Numbered from the stretch's first letter, positions 8,198-17,090 are shown. The stretch: DNA of 64,000 nucleotides from Luteolibacter sp. Y139 (GCF_038066715.1 NZ_JBBUKT010000008.1:1-64000), one strand, 5' to 3'. The notes: a model not told the origin generated them from the letters alone. Numbers and translations are program-made.

Positions 8198-10722
8198 TCG
8201 GCAGGAGGGAAAGTGGTGAGAAGTTCCAAGGCGGCCTGAAAGCGCGGGTTTTCTTCCAGAGCTTTCAACACCTGCCTACGGGACTCCTTGGGATCGGACT
8301 TTCGCAACAGGGTCGCGAGATCGAAATGAAGGCGGCCCGCGTCGCGTGGTTCGAGCGCGAGCAAGGACTCCAGTGACTCGCGGGTGCGCCTTGTATCGCC
8401 GGATTCCTTCGCTGCTGCGGCCAGTGTGCGGTAGGCCTTTTCCTGGAAGGGATTGGTCTGGAGCATTTGGTCGCCTTGGGCCGCGCGTTCGGCGGCGGGA
8501 AGTGTGCCGCCGAGTTCGAGCAGGCGTGCCGCGGCGTCGGAAACGTTCGAATCGATGGAGAGCAGCTTCGTCAGAGCGGCGCGTTCGCCCTCTTCATCGT
8601 TGAGGCCGCGGCAGGCGAGGGCGAGAGACCAGTAGGGATTGAATGACTCGCGGTTGTTCGGTTCGGCGCCGATAATCTTTTCTAACAATGCCTTCGACTC
8701 CTTCCATTTCCGCTCTTCGGTGAGCGAAGAGACGAGCATCATGGTGGCGGCGTAGCGCTTGGGGTTCGCTGCCACCCATGCGGCGGGATCCTTGCGATAG
8801 GCGACGTATTCCTCGTCATCTAGTGGCTTCCAATCGAGATCCGGTCCGTAGGTGGAGGCGATCTTCTTGGCGTAGTCGAGGAAGGACTTGTCCAGCTCCT
8901 CGATCAGCTTGGTGTGGTTGGCGATGGCATCGGCCACCGGCTTGCCATCGGAGAGGTCGGCGAGAATGGAACGCATCGCTCCCATGCCAAAGGTGCGGAC
9001 AATGTATTCCGCAACGAGCGAGGCGTGATAGTAGCCGAGCATGATGTCCTCGCCGGCGAAGGACTCATCGAGCCGGGTGATCGACGGCACATTTCCATCA
9101 AGGAAGCGCTGCCGGAATTCCGAAGTCATGCCCTGGCCCCACCCGGCATGGACCTCCCGCTCCTCGAAGACGCTGATGCCTTCCGAGAGCCAGCGCGGGA
9201 TGCGATGGCGGCTGGCATCGAGGGTGATGGTGTGCGTCATCTCGTGCCACAGCACCGATTCCCAATTCGAGCGGCCCAAGCGACCGCGGGGGCTGGTCAT
9301 GGTGATCAGCGGGCCGAAGCAGACGCCGAGGAATGACTCACCGCCGGGCAGCCCGAAGGTGCGGATCGCGAAGTCTTCCTGCTTCGGCAGGATCTCCACC
9401 ATCATCGGCGCGGAGAGCTTGATGCCGTATTTGTCGGCGAGAGTGTTTTTCGCGCGGGCTGCGAGATTCAGCGCGCGAGTGCCGAAGACGGCCATGTCCT
9501 CGGGCGACATGCGAAGGCGGACGCCTTCTTTGTTTCGCACCGGGTAGTCGCGCAGCTTGTCGCGCAGGGTGATGAGATTGAAGGCGGCGACGTTGTAGGG
9601 GTCCAGCTCGTGTGCTTGGGCGACATTCTCCCAGCCGGGTTCAAGCTGGCCGAAGCGAAGTTGATTCGAACCAAGCTCGAAGAGGATGGAGGGTGACACC
9701 GGATCGAGCTGCCGTGCTTCCTCCAGATACTTGATGCCTTCCTCAAAGCGATACTGTCCTGCCAAGGTCGTGCCGATGATCTCGGGGACGCGTGGGTTCT
9801 CTTCGTAGAACTTGTGAGCCCGTTCGATGGAGGCTTTCGCCTCCTTCTCATCATCCTGCACGAGAGCGATGGCAGCGAGATCGGCCCATGCCTCGGGGTG
9901 ATCCGGATTGATGGCCAGCACCTGTTGAAGGACGTCCTTCGCTTCCTTGAAGGCTTTGCGGCCAGTGAGGAGGGTCGCCTTGTGAAGCAGTGCGGCGGTG
10001 TGCTTCGGATTCGCCTTTAGCGCGAGGTCGAGATAGCTTGCGATACCGGGCTCACGGTTAGCCGCGGGGAGTTCGAGGCCCGACTGGTCGAGTCCGAGGT
10101 TGAAATCCGGATCGCCGGGGAAGCGTTTCAGACCCTCGCGAAAGTATTCCGCAGCGAGTTGGCGGTCATGATTCGCCAGGGCGAGCTTGCCGAGGGCGAG
10201 GTAAGGTTCACGACCTTCGGGGTCGGCCTTTTTCGCCGGCTCCAGCAAACGCTCGAGCACCATCTTCGCATCGACACGGTGATCTAACAGAAGCTCCGCG
10301 TAGGCCGCCGTCTTGCGCGAGTTACCCTTGGTCGGGTGGTCCGGCTGGAATCTCGCCGCGCGCTCGGTCAGCGTGGTCGCTTCCTCCACGGCACCGGTCG
10401 CCCGGTAGGCGCGAGCAGCTTGCAATGCGAGCTCGGGATCGAAGGCGGCTCCCCGGCCGAGTTCATTCGCGCGCTCGGCCGCTTCATGATACTTGCCGGT
10501 CTCCAGCAGCGTGCGGATTTCCAGCGCGGCGAATTCCGGATAGTTGTCATTCACCGGGGTGCCTTTCTTCGCCGCTTCGAGACTGGCTGCGTAGTCACCC
10601 TTCAGAAACGCGCTTCGCCCGGCATCGAGGGTTGCGGGATCCTGAGCGATGGCCGCGGCATGCATCGCCGTCATCGCCAGTGCGACTCTCAAGCTGCGCT
10701 GAAAGCCTGATTCCCACGTCAT
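8194..10722 (-). CDS. TPR protein with gluzincin (peptidase MA-like) domain
   Basis: The start is placed at the ATG at 10722, giving 842 aa. The frame stays open to 10908, but only here does a plausible signal peptide follow (RSLRVALAMTAMHAAAIAQ). The N-terminal half is a run of TPR-like helices (for example HTAALLHKATLLTGRKAFKE and HPEAWADLAAIALVQDDEKE). In the middle there is a zinc-protease motif, HEMTH, within VLWHEMTHTITL near residue 492, followed by WLSEGISVFEE, which supplies the third glutamate ligand of a gluzincin. More TPRs form the C-terminus. It is probably a periplasmic or surface peptidase on a TPR scaffold and is the first gene of the operon. No clear ribosome binding site is seen. 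Confidence 0.85.
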   Translation of the reverse strand: MTWESGFQRSLRVALAMTAMHAAAIAQDPATLDAGRSAFLKGDYAASLEAAKKGTPVNDNYPEFAALEIRTLLETGKYHEAAERANELGRGAAFDPELALQAARAYRATGAVEEATTLTERAARFQPDHPTKGNSRKTAAYAELLLDHRVDAKMVLERLLEPAKKADPEGREPYLALGKLALANHDRQLAAEYFREGLKRFPGDPDFNLGLDQSGLELPAANREPGIASYLDLALKANPKHTAALLHKATLLTGRKAFKEAKDVLQQVLAINPDHPEAWADLAAIALVQDDEKEAKASIERAHKFYEENPRVPEIIGTTLAGQYRFEEGIKYLEEARQLDPVSPSILFELGSNQLRFGQLEPGWENVAQAHELDPYNVAAFNLITLRDKLRDYPVRNKEGVRLRMSPEDMAVFGTRALNLAARAKNTLADKYGIKLSAPMMVEILPKQEDFAIRTFGLPGGESFLGVCFGPLITMTSPRGRLGRSNWESVLWHEMTHTITLDASRHRIPRWLSEGISVFEEREVHAGWGQGMTSEFRQRFLDGNVPSITRLDESFAGEDIMLGYYHASLVAEYIVRTFGMGAMRSILADLSDGKPVADAIANHTKLIEELDKSFLDYAKKIASTYGPDLDWKPLDDEEYVAYRKDPAAWVAANPKRYAATMMLVSSLTEERKWKESKALLEKIIGAEPNNRESFNPYWSLALACRGLNDEEGERAALTKLLSIDSNVSDAAARLLELGGTLPAAERAAQGDQMLQTNPFQEKAYRTLAAAAKESGDTRRTRESLESLLALEPRDAGRLHFDLATLLRKSDPKESRRQVLKALEENPRFQAALELLTTFPPAE

Positions 10723-10854
10723 AGCCCGAAGGGTAGCACTCGGCATGCGCACGGCACGGAAAACCCGGGCGTACGGGAAAATTCCGGAAAGAGAGAAATC
10801 ATCCGTGAGAAGAGGCAATTCTCCGGGCCGCATTCCGACAAAGTGATACGCCAC

Positions 10855-10891
10855 CGAAAAGAACGCGGCCCGGGGGACGGCCGCGTTGCTT
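10855..10891 (-). terminator. Rho-independent terminator of the 268-aa gene
   Basis: There is a 9-bp perfect stem, AACGCGGCC (10862-10870) with GGCCGCGTT (10879-10887), and an 8-base loop. On the minus strand it follows the stop at 10909 and is trailed by TCTTTTC, so it ends transcription before the long operon. The plus side is also T-rich (gctttttc), so it may work in both directions. The promoter of the operon should lie between 10723 and 10860. Confidence 0.8.
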
Positions 10892-10908
10892 TTTCGGGGG
10901 AGATTCAC

Positions 10909-11715
10909 TCATTCCGACAGCAAGCCTGCTGCCGCTTCGGGGATATCGAAGGTGGTGGAGCCGACGCCGGTGAAAGATACCTTGGTGGTGCGATTCACAT
11001 CGCGGTCCTCGCCATTGAAATTCATTTTCCCGGTGAGCGTGAGTTCGTAGCCGGTCAGCACGCCATCGGTGACGGTGAAGCTCACCGAGCCACCGGCTCC
11101 GGAGACTTCCGGCGGCCCGCCATTTCCGCCACCTTGGCCACCGCCGCCACCACCTCCGCGACGGCCGCCGAATCCGCGGAACGAGATCAGCTCTTTCGCG
11201 GTGGCTTCATCGAGCGTTCCTCGGATGCTGCCGTTTTCGAGCTTCACGTCCTTGGCCTTGGAGACCAGGTCTTTGGCGTCGGTGGTGGGTTCGTGGAGGT
11301 TTTGCACCATGCGCGCGACCCAGCGGCCGGGGCCTTGCTCTTCGGTATCGGGATTCGGCACGACCCAGGCGCCATCGCGCTGCATGGCGGCCTTGCCCTT
11401 GCGGGCGAGGACCTGAAACTCCTGATCGCGGCCTGGCATGGTGACGAGGATGTAACCGCCGCTTCCCTTCTTGCCACTGGTGGTGCGGTCGCCGAAATTG
11501 CCGCCGAAGGAGGTCGTGTTGCTCCAGGCGTAGCTGGTGGCCGCGGCGAGTTTCTCGGCGGCGGCGGTGAGGTCAGCCGCGGGATTGGCGGCGGGCTGCT
11601 CCGGCGCGGCGGGCGTTTCGGCCGGGGTTGCCGGAGGGGTTTCCTGAGCCGGGGCGACGGCGGTCGCGAGGAGGACGAAGGTCAGCGGGGCGAATCGAAA
11701 GGCTTTTGGTTTCAT
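10909..11715 (-). CDS. Exported Gly-rich protein of unknown function
   Basis: No family is recognised. The start is placed at the ATG at 11715, giving 268 aa, because a signal peptide follows immediately (KAFRFAPLTFVLLATAVAPAQE); the open frame upstream to 11787 lacks one. After the signal comes a Pro/Ala/Thr linker (about 22-47). A beta-rich domain of about 110 residues follows, then a glycine/arginine tract (FRGFGGRRGGGGGGGQGGG, about 174-192), then a C-terminal beta segment ending SFTGVGSTTFDIPEAA. The overall pattern, LTAAAEKLAAATSYAW near the start and a final test-statistic-like beta domain, resembles LolA/LppX-like lipoprotein carriers, but only weakly. A terminator lies just downstream. 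Confidence 0.75.
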   Translation of the reverse strand: MKPKAFRFAPLTFVLLATAVAPAQETPPATPAETPAAPEQPAANPAADLTAAAEKLAAATSYAWSNTTSFGGNFGDRTTSGKKGSGGYILVTMPGRDQEFQVLARKGKAAMQRDGAWVVPNPDTEEQGPGRWVARMVQNLHEPTTDAKDLVSKAKDVKLENGSIRGTLDEATAKELISFRGFGGRRGGGGGGGQGGGNGGPPEVSGAGGSVSFTVTDGVLTGYELTLTGKMNFNGEDRDVNRTTKVSFTGVGSTTFDIPEAAAGLLSE

Positions 11716-11817
11716 GGCTGGTTGGAGGAAAGGTCCAATGAGATGAAACAGGCGCACCCGGAGAGAAGTTGCAGGGTGTTTTGTCATGAATTTGAAGGGG
11801 GAATTCCGGACTGCCTG

Positions 11818-12528
11818 CTACTCCGGCCACTTGATGTCCGGTGCTGTGCCTTTCCAGAAGGGTTGGCGCGGGTCGAAGATGTCCATGCCGTTGAGCTGGA
11901 CGTGGCCGTGCTTGTCGACGGGAAGATTTTTCCTAGTCCCATCGACGAAGAGAACCACTGCTTTGTCATCGTAGTTGGCCCGCCGCTCAAAGCACCGCTT
12001 CATTGAATTTACGGGTGCCATCAGGACCGGCGAAGTCGGATTGCTGGATGAAGATAGGCCTGCGATGTAAGCAAAAGCGCACTCACCCATTTCCAGTGCA
12101 TGGCTTCCGCTGATGTTATTGTCAGGCTTGTGCGGGGTAATCGAACTCGGTGCCCAAAAGATCCTCTCGCTCTTGGTTCCAGCTGCGATCAGTTGGCGGA
12201 AAATTTCGTTCGAAGACGAGGCACCCAGTGGGAGGGGCGTGCTGGTGGCATCCTTGACGTCTGCGATGGTGGATGCGTTGGGAAAGCTTCCGTAGTCGTT
12301 GTCGAAATCAAGAAGGGCGAGATGAAGGCTTTTTGCGTTGTTGATGGCCTCCTGCCGCTCGGGGAATAGACGTCCTTTGAAGAGAAGCGGCGAGAGAAGT
12401 CCTATCGACAGTGCAATGGAAAGACCTCCGAAGGCTAAGATGCGGCGAAAGATAGTCTTGGACCTAGCCGCCTCCGGTCCCGCTGGCGGGGCGGGGACAT
12501 CGGGAGGCGGCTGGGGTGTCAGTTCCAT
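11818..12528 (-). CDS. Pseudopilin-like (H-X9-DG type) membrane protein, copy 1
   Basis: A 236-aa protein with a proline-rich N-terminus (PQPPPDVPAPPAGPEA), one membrane helix at about 29-51 (ILAFGGLSIALSIGLLSPLL) and an extracytoplasmic domain. That domain contains the pseudopilin-like stretch LALLDFDNDYGSFPN, the ASSSNEIFRQLIAAG motif and a C-terminal VLFVDGTRKNLPVD segment (the DG of H-X9-DG). Such proteins are common in Verrucomicrobiota and Planctomycetota. The classical G/FTLIE prepilin peptidase motif is absent. It is a tandem paralogue of the gene just upstream (12616-13323), nearly identical in layout and ending alike (FWKGTAPDIKWPE). Confidence 0.82.
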   Translation of the reverse strand: MELTPQPPPDVPAPPAGPEAARSKTIFRRILAFGGLSIALSIGLLSPLLFKGRLFPERQEAINNAKSLHLALLDFDNDYGSFPNASTIADVKDATSTPLPLGASSSNEIFRQLIAAGTKSERIFWAPSSITPHKPDNNISGSHALEMGECAFAYIAGLSSSSNPTSPVLMAPVNSMKRCFERRANYDDKAVVLFVDGTRKNLPVDKHGHVQLNGMDIFDPRQPFWKGTAPDIKWPE

Positions 12529-12615
12529 TGGCTAACATTCACCTCGAATGAATCCGGGGGCAAGCTGGCCAATTCACAAGAGCCGCTTGGCCACCTCGCT
12601 TTGCACGGGGATCGG

Positions 12616-13323
12616 CTACTCCGGCCACTTGATGTCTGGAGCCTTCCCCTTCCAGAAGGGTTGGCTGGGGTCGAAGAGGTTCATACCGTTGAGTTCGACT
12701 TGGCCGTGGTTATCGACAGGCAAGAGTTTCACGCTTCCATCGATGAAGAGAATCACTGCTTGATTGTCGTATTCCTTGAACCGTTGGAAGCAATGCGTGC
12801 TAGGAATCACAGGAGTCATCAATAACGGTGCCGTAGGACCAGCAGAGTTCACATAGGCGAAGGAGCACTCACCCTTTTCCAAGGCGTGGCCGGCGCTGAT
12901 GTTCTCGTCCGGCTTGCGCGGTGTTGCTGGGGACCATGCCCAAAAGATTTTCTCGGTCTTGTTGCCGGCCGCAATCAGCTGGCGGAAAATCTCATTCGAA
13001 GACGATGCGCTTGGAGGCAGGCTTGAGCCTGTGGCGTCATTGACATCGGCGATGGTGGAATCGTCGGGAAAGCTTCCGTAGTCATTGTCGAAATCGATGA
13101 AAGCGAGATTGATCTGCTTCGCGTGGTCGATGGCTTCGGTTCTTAGAGAGTAAGGATCGGATTTTCTGATAAGGAGTCTCGAGACGACGCCGAACATGAG
13201 AAGGCCGAGAATGGACAGAGTCCCGGCGATGATGATCCATTTCATGACATGTCGCGACCGCATCGCCTCGGGTCCCGGTGGCGGAGCAGGGGCGTCGGGC
13301 GGCGGTTGTTGAAGCAAGTCCAT
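12616..13323 (-). CDS. Pseudopilin-like (H-X9-DG type) membrane protein, copy 2
   Basis: A 235-aa paralogue of the 11818-12528 product. It shares the Pro-rich N-terminus (LLQQPPPDAPAPPPGPEA), a single helix at about 28-50 (WIIIAGTLSILGLLMFGVV), INLAFIDFDNDYGSFPD, ASSSNEIFRQLIAAGN and the ending FWKGKAPDIKWPE. The gap to the downstream copy is only 87 bp and contains no hairpin, so the two are probably co-transcribed. No function is known. The resemblance to type II secretion/type IV pilus minor pilins is confined to the helix-plus-DFDxDYGSFP region. Confidence 0.82.
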   Translation of the reverse strand: MDLLQQPPPDAPAPPPGPEAMRSRHVMKWIIIAGTLSILGLLMFGVVSRLLIRKSDPYSLRTEAIDHAKQINLAFIDFDNDYGSFPDDSTIADVNDATGSSLPPSASSSNEIFRQLIAAGNKTEKIFWAWSPATPRKPDENISAGHALEKGECSFAYVNSAGPTAPLLMTPVIPSTHCFQRFKEYDNQAVILFIDGSVKLLPVDNHGQVELNGMNLFDPSQPFWKGKAPDIKWPE

Positions 13324-13349
13324 GTCGATCTTTTGCTTTCCGGATCGCT

Positions 13350-13396
13350 GAAACGAAGAGGCCCCTCGACCCTAGAGAGGGAAGAGGGGCTTGGAA
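13350..13396 (-). terminator. Possible terminator of ychF
   Basis: The inverted repeat gcccctc (13361-13367) with gaggggc (13384-13390) lies 41 bp beyond the ychF stop in the direction of transcription. It is followed by TCTTCGTTTC on the minus strand. The T-tract is imperfect, so efficiency is uncertain. Confidence 0.5.
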
Positions 13397-13430
13397 AGTC
13401 AGAGACTCGCGGCGGATAGCCGCGGCTCGA

Positions 13431-14552
13431 TCACTTGCTCACGTTGAAGCGGAACTCGATCACGTCGCCGTCCTTCACGACGTATTCCTTGCCTTCGATG
13501 CGGAGCTTGCCGGCTTCCTTGGCGCCGTGCTTGGTGCCGGCGGCGACGAGGTCGTCGTAGTGGACGACTTCAGCCGCGATGAAGCCGCGCTCGAAGTCGG
13601 TGTGGATGACGCCAGCAGCGGCGGGTGCCTTGTCGCCTTCGTGGATGGTCCAGGCGCGGGTTTCCTGCACGCCGGTGGTGAGGTAGGTGCGCAGGCCGAG
13701 CAGGTGATAGACGGCGCGGATGAGTGCGGACACGCCGGAATCGGAGATGCCCATGTCGGCGAGAAGCTCAGTGGCTTCCTCGGGGGTGAGGTCCACGAGT
13801 TCCTCCTCGATCTTAGCGGAAATGACGACGGCTTCGGCACCGTGCGCTTCAGCGGCGAACTTGCGGACCTTGGCCACCATCGGGTGCGAATCCGGGTCGG
13901 CTTGGGCGGCGGCCAGTTCGTCCTCGGCCACGTTGCAGGCGAAGATGGTCCTTTTGTCGGAGAGCAGGAAGAAGTCCTTCATCAGCTCGCGCTCGGTGTC
14001 GCTGAGCTGGAGCGTGAGCGCGGGCTTTTCGGCGTTGAGGTGCGGCAGCAGTTTGTCGATCAGTTCGACCTCGGCCTTGGATTCCTTGTCGCCGCTCTTG
14101 GCCTTCTTCTCGCGAGAGACACGGCGCTTCTCCATGGCGGCGATGTCGGCGAGGATCAGCTCGGCATTGATGATCTCGATGTCGCGGATCGGGTCGACGG
14201 TGCCGAGCTCGTGAATGATGTCGTCATTCTCGAAGCAGCGGACGACCTGGACGATGGCGTCGGTCTCGCGGATATTGGCGAGGAACTGGTTGCCGAGGCC
14301 GGCACCTTCCGAGGCACCCTTCACGAGGCCGGCGATATCGACGAACTCGATCGCGGTGGGGACCAGCTTCTGGGAGCCGGAGATCTTCGAAAGCACGGCG
14401 AGCCGGGAATCGGGCACGATCACCATGCCTACATTCGGATCGATGGTGCAGAACGGGTAGTTCGCCGCCTCCGCCTTGCGGGAGCGGGTGACGGCGTTGA
14501 AGAGGGTGGATTTTCCGACGTTCGGGAGTCCGACGATTCCGGCTTTGAGCAT
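13431..14552 (-). CDS. ychF: Redox-regulated ribosome-associated ATPase YchF
   Basis: A 373-aa member of the Obg/YchF family (usual length about 363). The start at 14552 gives the canonical [16 protein letters not shown], with the P-loop at residues 8-16; the 13-codon extension upstream is not conserved in style. Other family marks are [12 protein letters not shown] (switch I region), [19 protein letters not shown] (G3), the ACNVAEDEL region replacing NKxD, an inserted coiled coil (about 120-200), and the C-terminal TGS-like domain with [14 protein letters not shown] and [15 protein letters not shown]. YchF binds ATP in preference to GTP and interacts with the ribosome. It is a single gene flanked by putative terminators. 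Confidence 0.97.
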   Translation of the reverse strand: MLKAGIVGLPNVGKSTLFNAVTRSRKAEAANYPFCTIDPNVGMVIVPDSRLAVLSKISGSQKLVPTAIEFVDIAGLVKGASEGAGLGNQFLANIRETDAIVQVVRCFENDDIIHELGTVDPIRDIEIINAELILADIAAMEKRRVSREKKAKSGDKESKAEVELIDKLLPHLNAEKPALTLQLSDTERELMKDFFLLSDKRTIFACNVAEDELAAAQADPDSHPMVAKVRKFAAEAHGAEAVVISAKIEEELVDLTPEEATELLADMGISDSGVSALIRAVYHLLGLRTYLTTGVQETRAWTIHEGDKAPAAAGVIHTDFERGFIAAEVVHYDDLVAAGTKHGAKEAGKLRIEGKEYVVKDGDVIEFRFNVSK

Positions 14553-14621
14553 GGCGGGGCGAGGGGTAGGGCATGCCCGGCGGCTTGCCAACGTCCGAAT
14601 GACTGCTTCCCGCTGAAAATG

Positions 14622-14657
14622 AAAAAGCCCGGCGGAGGAACCGACCGGGCTTTTCCA
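14622..14657 (-). terminator. Rho-independent terminator of the PEP-CTERM gene
   Basis: A 10-bp perfect stem, aaaagcccgg (14623-14632) with ccgggctttt (14645-14654), has a 12-base loop. It lies 22 bp after the stop at 14679. In the minus direction it ends in a T-run from the stem itself, and it is symmetric enough to work in both directions. Confidence 0.85.
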
Positions 14658-14678
14658 CGGGTATGAGAGAAGGTGAGG

Positions 14679-15305
14679 CTACTTCCGGCGGCGCAGGAGG
14701 GCGAGCAGGCCGAAGGAGCCGAGAAGGGCAGCGGCCGGTTCCGGAACCACCGTGAAATTGAACGCGTAGTTCGCCGTGCTGTTGTTGATCGTGTGGGTTC
14801 CCGAGCCGCCGGTGAAGGTGAAGGGCGCGGTGTAGAAGACCTGGAGCGTGTGATCGCCATTGCTCAGGCCGGTGAGCAAATTGACGTTCGCTCCTTCGCC
14901 ATACCACCGCTGGTCACCGCCTGCTCCGTTCACGTTGTTTTCGTTGAAGGTCAGGTTGAAGGTCTGGAACGAGCCTCCGTCGATGCGGTAGTTCAGGACC
15001 GCGCCGGTGATATTATCGGTGCCGTTCTTGAAGGTCAGCACGTCGCCGCCGCGAAGCACCAACGTATCGCCCACGGTGGGATTGAAGGTGCCGACCGACG
15101 ACGGGATGCCGTCCAGATCAAGCGTGGGTGCCGTGACATTGATGGGAACGTGACGGTTGTCGTTCAGCAACGTCGTCGCATAGAGCGTCTTGGTTCCATT
15201 GACGCCAAGAACGGTGCCCGTGCCGAAAATTCCTGAGGCGGCCGAAGCGACCGGGAGAGTGCCCAGCACAGCGAGGGCGAGGAAAGGGAGGGTTTGGGGT
15301 TTCAT
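14679..15305 (-). CDS. PEP-CTERM sorting-domain protein
   Basis: The start is placed at the ATG at 15305 (208 aa), which gives a clean signal peptide (PQTLPFLALAVLGTLPVASA); the longer open frame to 15509 runs through non-coding sequence. The mature protein is beta-rich (TGTVLGVNGTKTLYATTL, VGDTLVLRGGD). It ends with a PEP-CTERM anchor: VPEP, a hydrophobic stretch (AAALLGSFGLLALL) and RRRK. The family is exported, then processed and anchored by an exosortase, which must be encoded elsewhere. The substrate or adhesive role is unknown. Confidence 0.9.
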   Translation of the reverse strand: MKPQTLPFLALAVLGTLPVASAASGIFGTGTVLGVNGTKTLYATTLLNDNRHVPINVTAPTLDLDGIPSSVGTFNPTVGDTLVLRGGDVLTFKNGTDNITGAVLNYRIDGGSFQTFNLTFNENNVNGAGGDQRWYGEGANVNLLTGLSNGDHTLQVFYTAPFTFTGGSGTHTINNSTANYAFNFTVVPEPAAALLGSFGLLALLRRRK

Positions 15306-15378
15306 CGACGCTTTCCGAATGTGGCCGTTTTCTCCAGGGTTTAGAAAAAACGGTCGGAAAAATCGTCGAGGCCGCAAA

Positions 15379-15741
15379 TCACTCGTCCGCGGGCGGCGGA
15401 GGCAGCAGCTCGCCGTCCATGATGCCGGCATCTGCGGGGAGCGCTGGCTCATGGAAATCCACGGGACCGCGGAACATATTCCAGAAGCTGTTGCGGCGGG
15501 TCTTTTCAAACGCGACCGCTTGCTCCTGCCCGGTCTTCACCGGCTTCAGGTCCTTTTCGCGGACTTCCACGACGGGGATCTTGGGCGGCATGATCTTCGC
15601 CATGGTCGCATCGGTCGCGCTGGCAAGGCCGCTGGAAACCTTCGAAAAACCGCCAACGGTGGCGGTCTTCAATTGGCTGACCTGGGCGCAGGAAGCGAGA
15701 GACAGGGCAGCGATGGCGCAGCAGAGGGGTTTCATAGGCAT
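15379..15741 (-). CDS. Small putative lipoprotein
   Basis: A 120-aa protein starting MPMKPL (ATG 15741; an alternative ATG at 15735 is equally good). The N-terminus is a lipoprotein signal with lipobox LASC (ALSLASCAQ), so Cys would be residue 18. The rest is short and polar, with no recognised family: VPVVEVREKDLKPV-like repeats of charge, FWNMFRGPVDFHEPAL, and a Pro-rich end LLPPPPADE. It is likely anchored to the outer membrane facing the periplasm. It lies 74 bp upstream of the PEP-CTERM start with no hairpin between. Confidence 0.75.
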   Translation of the reverse strand: MPMKPLCCAIAALSLASCAQVSQLKTATVGGFSKVSSGLASATDATMAKIMPPKIPVVEVREKDLKPVKTGQEQAVAFEKTRRNSFWNMFRGPVDFHEPALPADAGIMDGELLPPPPADE

Positions 15742-15905
15742 CGGGGGATGGCGACCTTGGTTTGCGGCAGACGTCTAGCATCGACGCGCGGAGCTGTCCA
15801 AAAGTGAATCCGGCAGCCCCGGGAATGCCCTGATTTCAACGGCTCGCGGCGATGATCTCACCCTCCGGTGAAATTTCACATAGGTGAACCAATTTTCGAA
15901 AATCC

Positions 15906-16838
15906 TCAGCGCCGGGGGACCAGCACGAGGAAGTTCCGCACGGGCTTATTCCAAAACGGGCGCTGGGAGACCGGTCCGCCCGGGACGGACGAGGCCACCC
16001 ACAGGTCGGAGGAGCGGCCGCCGTCGAGATTGAGGACGGTACGGACTTTCACCCCGCCGATTTCCGCTCCGGCGAGCCCCTGGCCGAGGCTGGCGAGTGA
16101 GCAGGCGCCGGTCCGTGCGATGAACCAGCGACTGCCGCCATCCCAGCCGAGGACGCTACGGGCGGTGGAGCTGTCCTGGCTGAGGCCGGAGATCACGTGG
16201 CCATTTTCGACGAGGAAGGGGCCGCTCTGGAGGATCTCCGGAGCGCTGGTGGAGTGGCCGCGCCGCTGGAGGGTGAGGGAGGGGCCGCCAATGAAAAGAC
16301 CTGCGCCGAGCGAGGACGAGTTGTTCACAGGGCTGACCCGCTTGCCGCCCGTGACCACGAGTCCGAGGGGCTTGCCCTCCGGGGTGAAGAAGCCGGCGTT
16401 CACGGCGGCGATTCCGCCGAGCTCTCGTCCGGCCGCGGCAGCATCTGGCCACCGCGATCCGGGGCCGCCGGCTTGGTCGGCGATGGAGAGGTGGTGGGTG
16501 CGGCTGTCGAACGTGACCGCGGTGATGGTGATCCCCGACCGAGTGACTTCGACGACCCGGGTGGCTTCGGCTGGCTGCTGATGCTGCGGAGGAGGGGTGG
16601 AGTGAGAGGTATCAGTCTGGTCTCGAGACGCCGGGGTCTGAGATGCGCCCGGAGGTTCCACAGGGATCCCCGGGAGCGTGACGCTCTCCGTTTTCCGGGT
16701 GCCGCAGGCGGCGAGACTAAGAGCGAGAAGCAGCGGCAGGTGGCGAAGCACGAACCGAACGAATACGGATTCGACCAACGGGTCACGCCAGCATTTGGAG
16801 ATCCGCAGCTTGAAGCAGATGGGAGGCAAACAAGCCAT
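15906..16838 (-). CDS. Phosphodiester glycosidase (NAGPA/DUF2233) family lipoprotein
   Basis: A 310-aa protein; the lipobox LAACG after LLLALSLAACG marks an exported lipoprotein. The true start could be internal (a GTG codon in LVESVFVRF). The body matches the NAGPA-type fold: AAVNAGFFTPEGKPLGLVV, GAGLFIGGP, RSVLGWDGGSRWFIARTG, and the hallmark TVLNLDGGRSSDLWV near the C-terminus. Family members cleave GlcNAc-alpha-phosphodiesters or related exopolysaccharide linkages. No obvious operon partner is present; the next gene on the strand is the lipoprotein 164 bp downstream, and the spacer between holds the perfect palindrome attttcgaaaat (15892-15903). Confidence 0.85.
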   Translation of the reverse strand: MACLPPICFKLRISKCWRDPLVESVFVRFVLRHLPLLLALSLAACGTRKTESVTLPGIPVEPPGASQTPASRDQTDTSHSTPPPQHQQPAEATRVVEVTRSGITITAVTFDSRTHHLSIADQAGGPGSRWPDAAAAGRELGGIAAVNAGFFTPEGKPLGLVVTGGKRVSPVNNSSSLGAGLFIGGPSLTLQRRGHSTSAPEILQSGPFLVENGHVISGLSQDSSTARSVLGWDGGSRWFIARTGACSLASLGQGLAGAEIGGVKVRTVLNLDGGRSSDLWVASSVPGGPVSQRPFWNKPVRNFLVLVPRR

Positions 16839-17090
16839 TGCTTAAAGCATTCGTGTCCCGGGGTGGTGGCATTGTGAATAAATTGGGGATAACTCGCGCG
16901 AAGTTAATTCAAGCGAACGATTGACTATTGGGTGGTGTTGTTCGCTGTAATTGTTTCAAGCGCATCATTGTGAATTGATGTGAATAACTCTATTACTTTC
17001 ATAGAGTTATCGAATCTCTATCGTTTATCCGAAATAACTGTGAGCGGAGTGCGACAACAAATGGCTCTAGATCGCCGTTCGACCAACAAG
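16839..17090. other. A+T-rich intergenic spacer with a perfect inverted repeat
   Basis: There is no coding potential, and the sequence is clearly richer in A+T than the rest of the window. A perfect 10-bp inverted repeat, ataactctat (16984-16993) with atagagttat (17001-17010), has a 7-base loop. Short degenerate direct repeats of the form aatt..ttcaagcg occur near 16900 and 16950, and again as cgattcaagcaattg at the start of the decayed duplicate that follows. No T-tract trails the hairpin, so it looks more like an operator or repeat relic than a terminator. Confidence 0.6.

Noticed and set aside
10843-12006. 387-aa plus-strand open frame
   Set aside because: It is antisense to the exported Gly-rich protein and the pseudopilin-like protein and covers a terminator.
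13278-14666. 462-aa plus-strand open frame
   Set aside because: It is antisense to ychF, which is unmistakable on the minus strand.
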